Origin: Mesocentrotus franciscanus
Lineage: Eukaryota > Echinodermata > Echinoidea > Camarodonta > Strongylocentrotidae
Length of the DNA stretch: 64,000 bases
NCBI GenBank assembly: GCA_037976565.1
Contig: CP137683.1
Span: 6,116,321-6,180,320, forward strand
Reading direction: 5' to 3'
Shown here: one piece after another, positions 23,891 to 33,800 of the stretch
Position numbering within the stretch: the stretch's first letter is position 1
Layout of the letters: the number at the start of each line of letters is the position of its first letter
The notes under the pieces: model-generated
The model's input: only the letters and a program-made list of their open reading frames with translations
Database searches by the model: none
What the model was told of the DNA's origin: nothing
Made by a program: the position numbers and the translations under genes

Positions 23891-25477
23891 GAAAAACTGT
23901 ACAGAGAAGTGATCTCGTAATCCAGTCCATAAATGGCAATGCACTCGATAATGAATCAACACGGAATGTTCTTTGAATACTGTGCTTTCGTTAAGATATT
24001 ATAATTTCAAGTGATTTGCATGCTGTCAGAAAAATCTTCTCTTACAACTTCCGTCAGTTGACGTTCATGTCGTCAATTAGCATCGTATGGAAGCTATAAA
24101 ATAAGCATTGTATCATTGTGTTTTTGACTGATTTAATGTGAGAAATCGTACAAAGAACCCATATAAGCAATTATGATGTACAATTGAAGGGTCACCATTG
24201 AATATTATGATTAAAACTTGATCGATAATATTGGAAACCGGCATTCGTCGAGTGGGCTTGCACATAGGACCCCATCTCCCACCAGAATGCATTCTTGGGT
24301 GAGACAATGAGGTATTATTTTACCTTTTCTCTGTTGGTGTACATAATTATATTGCAATGCATCAATTTCTTGCTGATTAGTTGCATGATTTGATCAAAAT
24401 CTGGGCACTATTATTCTAAGAATAAGAGAATAGCTGTGTGCAATATCTTTTCCCGGTCATTTTCCCACCATTTCATTGTGTCAATAGTCAGAATAAGCAT
24501 AATGGGTTCGCTTGTATTCATGTAGAATGTTATCAAAGGGAATATAAAAGGACAAAAGGACAGACCAAAATGGTTGCTATCATAATGAAGAAACAAAGCG
24601 TGTGTGATGGTGTATTTGGCAGTTTCCCACGCCAAACTAGGAAGTCGTTAACTATTGGAGACAAAAACAAAGGGGAATTCCCCGTTCTATGCAACACAGT
24701 ACTTTTTAAAAACATATTGCCCATGAATAAATCGTTCATGGCCTCATATGACCCAACTCTCTATAACGTTGGAGGATCATACAGGCCGCACTCTGTGATA
24801 TTCCAATGCGTATCAGCATTATCGGCTTGTTTGTGTCCGTCCTGTCGGAGTGCAAGCACTCTTTGGCATATTACCAGTGGCGTTAGACTGGGCATAACCT
24901 TGGAAACTCCTGTGTCAAACTTGATTGAAAATTAAACCACCAATTTTCAAAGCGTTGACCTCTTGCATACAGACTCTACGCAATACGTCGCGTAATTGTC
25001 AACAAGTTGTAAGTGAATAAATCTAATTTTCTTATTTGCACATTCTCTTTTTAAAGAATGGATATACTGTAACACATATGCAACGTGTAATAATATATAT
25101 CTGAGCACCTATTAAAAATAGAAAGTAATTTCCTATCTAATTAATTTGTGACCATTATACAACGCAACAAAACTGGAAAAAAGATAAAAGAGATTCTGTA
25201 ATAAAACATTTGTTTGAAAGAGAAATCAGAAAAAGAAGAGGAATACAACACAGCAGAAAGAAAAGTATACAACGAAACGAAAAAATGACTTATCAAAAGG
25301 AATTGTCGAAGTACATTTGAAGAGTTGAGTGATATATGTATTATTAAAGTTAAATCTGATGTTTGTAGTTACTTTTTGTGTCCTTGTGTAAGATTAATGT
25401 TCTATGGATTTGTAAGATTTGAGTGTGAAATAAGGCGGCATAAATAGAATATAATACTGTTGCTCAACATCATATCT
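23891..25477. other. Copy 2 of the b561 3' flank, then unassigned sequence
   Basis: About 23895-24600 is the second copy of the segment at 14880-15680. A reading frame across 24438-24935 is open, but half of it lies in that non-coding duplicate and I see no domain in it. From about 24900 to 25477 I see only AT-rich sequence. Confidence 0.5.
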
Positions 25478-26518
25478 ACTACCCCCTTCACATACACGGA
25501 TTTTTCATACGAGTCCTTACGGATCTTTCACGGATCCTTACGATTTGGCCACTTTTACGACCGATTTAAGAGTTTCGAAAATAATATCGCTAGTGATATT
25601 CGTTTGTCTCGCAATGTGGTCAATAAGGGATCTAAAAGATCACGACGTTTCGTTTACGGGTTATTACCAGTGCTTACGTGTTGTTTACGATTTCATTCGG
25701 GTCGTGTTACGATGGCTTTAAGAGTTGTTACGAGTTATTACGAGCTATTTACGGTTTATTACGGGTTATTAGGAATTATTACGATGTATCTACGGCAAAA
25801 TTCCACGATTTGCTACGAGTTGTCACGGATAACTACGAGCAACTGGTGTTAGTTACGACCTGTTTACGTGTTGTTACGAATAGTTACGAGTTAGTAAGGA
25901 GTATTTACGAGTCCTTTCGATTTTTAGCAAAAAAAATAACAAACTGAAAATGAAGTGTTCGAATTCGCAGCTTTTATACCCTTCCCCAAATCATAAACGA
26001 TACGTAAGAATACGTAAAGTATACCTATCTATTCGTAAAGTACTCGTAAATAAACGTAAAGCGCTCGTAATAACTCTAAACAATCTGTAAAGCCATCGTA
26101 ACACGACCCGAATGAAATCGTAAACAACACGTAAGCACTGGTAATAATCCGTAAACAAATCGTAAACTCACCGTAACAAATCGTTAAAAAAATTGTTACG
26201 AGTCATTTACTGATTCTTGCGAGCAGTTTACGGATGGTTTACGTGTTGTTGCGAGCGATTTACGCTACTTACGGATTGTTACGTGCTATTTACGAGTTAT
26301 TTACGGAAAAATCAATCCGTGGACAATCGTAAGAGATTTTTGACAGGTCAAAAAATTTGCCTCTCCTTTCACGGAACCTTAAGAGTGTTTGCGAGTTGTT
26401 GCGAGTTGTGACGAGTTGCTTACGGATACCAGCGAGTTATTTACGGATGCTTGCGATTCACTACGAGTTGGCGATCCGTAAGGACTCGTAAGACAAATCC
26501 GTGTATGTGAAGGGAGTA
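25478..26518. repeat. 1-kb fold-back element built of ~10-bp TTACG-containing units
   Basis: The ends are inverted: CCCCCTTCACATACACGGAT at 25481 and ATCCGTGTATGTGAAGGG ending at about 26515, with the complementarity continuing through GAGTCCTTACGGATC. Almost the whole interior consists of degenerate units like TTGTTACGAG and TTATTTACGG with a repeat length near 10-11 bp. Orientation is + at 25500-25920, minus (CGTAA) at about 25990-26190, and + again at 26190-26500. The minus block at 26095-26155 is a near-perfect complement of 25655-25715. The centre (about 25925-25990) is ordinary sequence. This recalls sea-urchin TU-type fold-back transposons, whose arms are short tandem repeats, but the unit length differs. 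Confidence 0.75.
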
Positions 26519-26713
26519 TTAAAGGTCGCATTTACCAGGGGGAAGTCACATCGGTAGGCCAGTTAATACCATGATTAGGCCAAGCTACTTTTCTTCCTTC
26601 ATTCAATAATTTTGCAGTTATTGAAAAAGAAGCCTTATATACTGCCCTCAGTCTTAATACATCCTCAAACAGTATTGGTCTGCTGCCGCGGCTTGTTCGT
26701 TCAAGAACATTGG

Positions 26714-26720
26714 TATAAAA
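26714..26720 (+). promoter_or_regulatory. TATA box of the probable receptor-pseudokinase promoter
   Basis: GGTATAAAAGCCAGG is a consensus TATA element in an otherwise AT-rich but TATA-consensus-poor stretch. A transcript starting about 30 bp downstream would give a short exon ending at the good donor TTCGG|GTGAGT (after 26841). No promoter-proximal ATG frame of note follows, so this would be a 5' UTR exon. Confidence 0.45.
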
Positions 26721-26744
26721 GCCAGGTTGCTGTCAAGAACCTAA

Positions 26745-26841
26745 CATTATATCTCCCGCAAACCATGTGGTATATCCGTTGAAGTGAATAATAAACCTAC
26801 ATCGTTGTGATCTGTTAGTGCAAGCTAAAGACAGACTTCGG
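26745..26841 (+). other. Candidate non-coding first exon of the receptor-pseudokinase gene
   Basis: Inferred from the TATA box at 26714 and the strong donor CGG|GTGAGT at 26842. The next suitable acceptor is TTTACAG at 30867, 26 bp before the signal-peptide ATG at 30893. The linkage rests on splice-site logic alone. Confidence 0.35.
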
Positions 26842-27044
26842 GTGAGTAAACATAGCTGAAATGATCAGCTCTAAGTTAATGTCGATATAATGTATATTCC
26901 CCGAAATCTATCAGGAGCTCTACTGAAATGCAGTCGTTATAGCGCATTCAATAAATTGAATACCAATACCAATAAATAACAATTATTCAAAGATTAAAGC
27001 GTTTTTGACATATTATTTTCCCCTACACTCTAGAAACTTAAATG

Positions 27045-27174
27045 TTAAATCACCATTTAAAAAGGCCGAGGAATGACTACTATAAAGGTTGAATCTAGCA
27101 TTTTAAAAGCGTTTAAACGTACGCCTTGAAAATGTGGACATGCACGCCTCGGCCATTTAAAAATGGTGATTCAA
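27045..27174. repeat. Small inverted repeat with CACCATTTAAA...TTTAAAAATGGTG arms
   Basis: Arms of about 25 bp (AAATCACCATTTAAAAAGGC and complement) flank a core that contains a further partial palindrome around TTTAAACG. The size and layout fit a MITE. Confidence 0.55.
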
Positions 27175-27645
27175 CCTTTTAATTCGTAGCTCATGTTTGA
27201 AAGAAAAAAATATTTGCTAACAAAATGTTTTTCACTCTTATTGTTACTCATCACCCCATTGACGGTAACAAAAATGCCATCATAAGCATACAGTACAGTA
27301 CGGTACGTCACGAGTGAAAGCACATTAACTTGTAGGCCTAAGGATCGGTTGAGAATTTAGAGAAATCTGCTTTTAACATTTCATGTGATAAAACATGGCT
27401 TAATTGCAAGAAACATAACTGGATACGCATTCCCCTTTTAATTGATCTCAAAGAATAATTTTTGCAGTTTTAAACCAATAGGCGCTCCCAAACGTTAAAC
27501 CAATAGGCGTTGCCAACACAAGCAAACATTTTGCCTCCTTTGTTTTATTTTTAAAATTTATTTACTGTACTGTTCGATTTTGTTTTATTTTTTATCGTAT
27601 TATAATTGAGAAGGAATAATTTTAATCAATCAATTCAAGTATATG

Positions 27646-28355
27646 GACGATTTTCATTTACCTCTCTTGCGGACCCTCTTAGCTCAAAAAACGTTTATAT
27701 ATGAAGGTCCAAAGTTTTGGAATTCTTTAAGTAATGAAATAAAAAATGCTCCATCGATAAATATTTTAAAGAAAAAATTGAAATTGTTTTTATTACAATC
27801 ATATCAACCTCATTGAATTTATATGTTGTTGTTGTTGTTGTTGTTTTTTCTTTGAATACAAGATCATTCTCTACTCGCTGACTCAAAATGTAATTTGATA
27901 TATTATATTGTGCCTTCTCAAGCTTATCTCCTTTCTAATGCGCATCTCTCTTTTCTCATTTTCGTCTCAACCCCACATGCACCTCATCATTTTATATTAT
28001 TTTCTGTACCCCCGATCTCTCTCCTTTTTGAGGGGCATTATCTACTCTTTTTATTGTAACCGTATCCTCCCATGTTTGTCATGTAGAGTACTCTCTTTTC
28101 CCGTTCTTGTCTTTGTTGGCATCCCCCATTGTTTCTCTATTTTGTAGTTTCTTTTGTAGTTAAGAACTTGTTAATTTAATTAATCATTATTCTTAAGTAT
28201 CATTTAGGGTGTCCACATTTGTACAAGCATTGCTTTTTAGTGGACCCCTCTGTTTCCAATATGTATTCTTAAATTGTTGTAAATGTTTAAAATTGATTTT
28301 GTAATTGTTTTGTTGGAAACATAAATAAATTGGATTGAAATTGAATTGAATTGAA
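27646..28355 (+). mobile_element. 5'-truncated CR1/L2-like LINE, 3' end
   Basis: The first part encodes the C-terminal end of a LINE ORF2 (RTLLAQKTFIYEGPKFWNSL, then a Lys-rich helix, stop TGA at 27814-27816). This is the terminal motif seen after the reverse transcriptase in CR1/L2-type elements. A 3' UTR follows with CTTTTTAGTGGACCCCTCTG, a block also present near 60880. The tail is ATAAATAAATTGGATTGAA with repeated TTGAA units. Everything 5' of the C-terminus is missing, as usual for dead-on-arrival copies. Confidence 0.75.
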
Positions 28356-28850
28356 GTATTTGTAACTCTAATGACCCCAAATCAATAGATAACTTTTGTT
28401 TGTTATTTGATCGTCAATTCTTCCTTAAGATAATTATAACAAAACATGTGCAAAAGGTAAAAATTGCAGTAGCCATAAAGATTTAGATGCCTGCTTGTAG
28501 GTCTTGAATTATATATTTTGTCCAGCTATAGCCTGCATTACAATTATATAGGCCTGTCAATGGACCTCAAGAAGGCCCTACAATTTTTGCTAACATTTGG
28601 ATTTTCACTCAAGTTGAGTGTAGGGCGATCATATATATCACGCGTCTCATCACAGTAGACTTCGTCTTTGATTGTATTGGACTCTCCCCTTCAGCTTTCT
28701 AGGCTAAGGCCTGACAAAAAGATGTTGTATTGCCCTTTAGGTGCCAGAACCTGGGTCGGTAGGTCGGATTTTTTTATTGTTAATTTTTACTAAAAACCAG
28801 GAACGTCGCCCAAATCTCGCTTGTTTCTAGTTGGTGCAGTGCATGGTATA

Positions 28851-29044
28851 TACAATCAAACCTGCTTTAGTGACTACCTGTCTAAAAAGACCACCTGTCT
28901 ACAAGGACCACATTTTTTGTTTCCCTTGAAAATGGTTTCTCATTGAAACATGTACTAAAGGAACCTGTCTACAAAGACCACCTGTCTACAAAGACCACTT
29001 TTTGTGTTTCCCTTGGGCGGTCGCTATAGACAGGTTTGACTGTA
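28851..29044. mobile_element. Tc1/mariner-pogo-type MITE
   Basis: Termini TACAATCAAACCTG and CAGGTTTGACTGTA are inverted, with TA at both outer edges as expected for a TA target duplication. The interior contains three copies of CCTGTCTACAAAGACCACxT. It is about 194 bp and carries no transposase. Confidence 0.75.
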
Positions 29045-30185
29045 CACGTACACGAGGCCGGGGTCTACTTGTTTACGCTAGCAGGATTTCGAAACTAGGG
29101 CAGAAGACGAGTAAGAATTTGGGAATAATTTGATGATTTTATGCATTTATAACCCATTTAAACAAACAAAATACATATTTTTTGTATTCATTAAACATTT
29201 TTTTCTTCTAAAAACCGTTAGAAAAAAACTTTAGTTTAATGCGTTCTTTTCGCACCAGTGCACCGTCGTGTCGCGTCTGCGTTTCGTTCGCATCTGTGCA
29301 CAAATCAAACTACGTGCTATTCATACACAAATTACATACAATTGCACATTCGCATCGTGTGGTTCATACACCCACCGTTCGCAAATGTGACTTCATATAG
29401 CTTTTCATAGGATATTTCGGAGTAATTTGGCGTTTTTCTTTGCATTTATTTTGTAATTGAATCATGGCACCTCGACCGAATAGACGGCTGTTATACATAC
29501 ATTCACTTCACAAAGCTTTCAATATGAACATGGAGCATCAGTATATTGACCCAGATTTATGTAGGGCAGGTACAGTATATTCACTTTCAAAATCAGTGTT
29601 ACAAGAAACTCATTGTATCATCTTGGAAACGAACGATAGCAAAAAAGACAATACAATGCTCATGGGACAGCATACTCAGGAAGTCCGATCAATATTTATA
29701 TTGTTGTGTCTCTGATTGGGACCTTCCCTAAATCCCCCCTTTGCTTTCTGTTATATGAAGAGCTGTTCCAAAAGGTACTTCATCCATTTTTATAAAAATT
29801 GATTTTTTGTTTGCATTAATGTACACATTTCCAGTAGCCTCATACACTGACACTTCCGAAAAGCTGAATTTCAAGAAAAGAGTAAAAAATGGCATTTAAA
29901 AATCAGTTCAGTTCCAAAAGGTACTACATCCACACACATTAAAAAACACATAAATTCATGAAAAATATTTGTGCAGGCTTAGATTTTTTAAGAGTAGTTT
30001 CTATACTTGTATCATACAATAGTATAATCAGCCAAAGTATTATTCCAAACTGACGTGTTCTTCTCAGAACTTGGATTTATGGATGTAGTACTTTTGGGAA
30101 CCGAGCTCTTTATATGGGCTTTTCTTCTAGTTGGAATATGTTGATTTTGGTATCACTGGAAAGCTAATTGAATCATGTGTGAATA

Positions 30186-30555
30186 TAATAATAATAATAA
30201 TAATAGCTAGTTCTTATATAGCGCTTTTCAGGACCGAAGGCCCTCTCAAAGCGCTTTACAGATATATATATTATTACCCCGGTCATCGGATTCAGGCTTA
30301 CCCGCACACAATGTATGCACATTCTCCACTCCTGGGGAGCATTCCAGCCAGGCGTCATTTTTACAAGCGCACACTTGCTAATCTAAGCACATTAGCTTTC
30401 GCATCCTACCGGGTACCCATTTAACACCTGGGTGGAGAGTGGCAAATGTAGATCAATGTCTTGCCAAAGGACATTAGTGCCGCGGTGGGACTTGAACCGC
30501 GGACCTTGTGATCCACAGTCCGGTGACATATCCACTCGTCCACGATACGATAACA
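30186..30555 (-). mobile_element. tRNA-derived SINE, minus strand
   Basis: Inverted full-length relative of the SINE at 21281. The (ATA)n tail is at 30186-30205. The body includes AGCGCTTT repeats and CACCTGGGTGGAGAGTGGCA. The tRNA-like head is at the right, with the complement of a B box (GGGACTTGAACCGCG) near 30488 and CACGATACG at the edge. Confidence 0.75.
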
Positions 30556-30892
30556 AAGCTAATGAAAAATTCTACAACTTTGCTGCACAACATTTATCTT
30601 CAAAATGCTCAAGTAAAAAGTTAGAGTCTTCTGGAATTAGAGATACCTTCTTCACGCAGAAAAAAGTGCACGCTGCACAGGGGGTTTACGGGCAAACGCA
30701 CAAAGAGTTAAAAAGCCGACCGTAGATTTTAAGATTTTGGGGTCGGTCGCAAAGGGCAATACAACGTCTTTTTTGTTAAACGCCTAATGAAGGTCTGAGC
30801 GCTTCGTTTACATTTCTGTTTTCTTAAATCAGCTAACAAAATAAATCGTTAAATTGATCCTTTACAGACTGAGTCGACTGGACAGCTCTAAA

Positions 30893-33800
30893 ATGGATAT
30901 CCAACATATGAGAGCCATTTTGTATTTTATCGGATTGTTAATGCTGGTAAGTTGTCTGCGATATTGCGGTTTCAAAGCAATACAAGTTATTATTACCAGT
31001 CAACTAGACACATGCAGATATAGTATAAGTAGTTATGACAGTGAGTATGGGGACGGCCATAGGTTTTGTACACAAAAATTTTCGTACTTATACTATTTCT
31101 AATTGACTCGTGTACATTAACTTTGACATCTATTTTTGACAAAAAACGGACTTATAACACGCGTGTCTATGGGGTTTTGACTTTTTGAATTTAGATAGGG
31201 ATTTGTCATTTTCTTACCATTTCTTAGTTGAAGTGACGTAAATAATCATCCTATATTTAGAGACAAAAGATCGATTAGATCTTGCTGGTCATGTGGGAAA
31301 AGTCAACCAATGATATAACTAATGCAAAATCCAGAGATTTGATTGGATCCCACCATCCTTGATCTTAGGGAAGAGGAAGAAGAGGTGAGACATAGTTGTA
31401 GCAACGGGAATAAAGACATGTCTACTCATAATGATGTAATACCTTAAAATCTATGATACATACTAATTTTCTCGATTTTTTTCTTCTTTTCCCTTCACGC
31501 TGCATTTCATGTATTTTCGTTGTTTTTGTTTTGATTTTTGTTTTGTTTTTTACATTTACTTTGCGTCTGCATTTGTTTTACCAGGATGATGATGATGAAG
31601 AAGAAAAAGAAGAAGACCCGGTGATCGAACAAGAATCAGAGTGGGTACAAGAGAGGGATTGGTCAGAAGAGATTGATAGGAGTGTAGTAGAGACGTAGTG
31701 GGGGTAAATAAGATGTTACGGAGTTAATAATAGAGTGGTAGATCTCAAAAAGAGAGTGGGTGCTCTATAAAAATTGTCGATGAAGCATAAAGATGAATGA
31801 TCCGTCAACGGTGTCGATATTAAGGCGTTACGGTATTAAATTACGGCGTTACGGGGTGTTACGGCGTTAAATTACGGCGTTACGGGGTGTTGCGGCGTTA
31901 AACTGCGGATTTACGGGGTGTTACGGCGTTAAACTACGGATTTACGGCGATAAACTACGGATTTACGGCGTTAAACTATATAATTATAACGATTCAATCT
32001 CTTCTGACCAATTCCGAGCTAAACATCATCGAGTCAACACGAATACTTTCGATATGTCCGACCGTTACGCTTGTTCACTATGCGATAAGTCCTATAGTCG
32101 CAAGTTCGACATGCAGAGACACGAACAGAATGTACATCCTGATACGAAACGAGAATGAAGATTCCATCGCTGGTGAAGAAACCAGTGAAGATGATTTCTC
32201 CGAACCACCCTCTAAAAAGCAAAGAGCTGTTGTAGAATCTAGCGATGATGCTGAAACAAGTGATTCCGAAAGTGAAGGAGAGGATGAATCGTCAAAGTCA
32301 GAGATACCTAACATGGAAGAACTTGAGGACAACCTTGCTTATCAAGAATGGTTAGAACAGTCCATGACAAACACCGAGGACCTCAGGGATGAAAAATACC
32401 AAAAATATATCTCCGAGGGAATGGACGAAGAAGAAGCTAAAGAAAAGGCCCACGTGAAAGTTCTATGGGTCGTCAAACGTACCTTTTTCGATCTTTACTC
32501 CAAGTTCTTGCAGCAGAACGTGTACCTTGCACGAGCTGACATCAATCATGAAATTATTTCTGATCTCACGGAAAAAGTAGAAAATGGTATGAATCTTCGG
32601 AAAGCCGTGAAAAGAGTCTTAGCAAGACACGGTACACAATTCGAGGGCTTATTCCAGTATCAGGATGAAAATGACGATGACGATGATAGCGAAGAAGAAA
32701 CGGAGGGTGCAGATGAAAGCGACAGCGAGAATGAGAATGACGACGATAGTGAAGAAGAAACGGAGGGTACAGATGGAAGCGACAACTAAGTCTTGACATC
32801 ATCTTGACAAAGAATATTTCGTAGACAATCCTAATAATATAGATGACACATTTACTCTATTTCAACATGTACATCAATCGACCTTTCTGAGTTTAAACTT
32901 GCTTTGTTTTTAAGATATTTATACCTATACATTACGCACGCTGTACATTTTATGTTAACAGTTTTTACATATTTACGGTGAAATAATATAGTAATATGAC
33001 TCGGGTTCTATTTCTCGAGTTAAACATGTTTTGTATATTTTATCTCTGTTCTCTTGTAACATCACTAAATTGTAATTGTTATCTTTGTATTCAAATCTGT
33101 TTTGCATGAAGTTGTCTGCATTGAAACGTAAACAAATAAAATTAAAATAAAGTAAAAAATTCTGTAGTACATAGTGTTTTATTTCATGGATGTGTGTATT
33201 CTACGTCGGAATAGTCGTACAAGATACAAAGTAAGTCCAGAATGATGTTTTGAGAGAGTTCAAACACAGCTATGCATGTATCAAAGTGTTGTGGGAAAGT
33301 GCAAAGAACTCGTCGATATGAACGGGTCGGAGTAAAACAAACTTCAGTTGTCAAAAGTCTTGTGAGAGGGTCATAAAGCCAATGCACGATCAATAAGAAA
33401 CAACGGTACTATTACTGAAAAGAGGTAATTCAAATACAAAAGACACTAGATCAATAACCTTTAAAATAGCCTGGTGTTGTCGGTCGAGTATCGTAGTAGG
33501 GTTAAATACAAACGAACAATAGATATTGGTCCAACCTCCAACGACGTTGTAAACATTCCTCAGAAAGTCAAACACAAAGTAAAGAAAGAAAGTCATAGAG
33601 TCACAGAGTCGAAATGGTGAAAGTATGATAATGAGTCTTTATGTTGAAATGTATGAAAATGAAGTTACAGAGTCATAGAGTCGAAATGGAGAAAGTATGA
33701 TATTGAGTCTTAATGGTGAAATGTATGAAAGAGGAGTTGAAAACACATAAAAAATAAATGATAAAATTCTGATTTGTTGACGTGTGAGTCAAAAGTGACT

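Larger units (their letters stand above)
28714..30776. mobile_element. Candidate 2-kb element bounded by short inverted repeats
   Basis: ACAAAAAGATGTTGTATTGC at 28714 and GCAATACAACGTCTTTTTTG at about 30757 are inverted with two mismatches, and complementarity includes CCCTTT/AAAGGG. Between them lie a mariner-type MITE, a SINE and two direct plus one inverted copy of CCAAAAGGTACTACATCC (about 29770, 29925, 30077). A short reading frame at 29464-29715 has no recognisable domain. I treat the ends as a hypothesis. Confidence 0.35.

Noticed and set aside
24438..24935. 165-codon plus-strand frame
   Set aside because: Its first half lies in a duplicated flank whose other copy (about 15390-15640) does not keep the frame; no recognisable motif.
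25478..26518. CRISPR-like array
   Set aside because: Units are degenerate, about 10 bp, without unique spacers, with orientation switches, in animal DNA.
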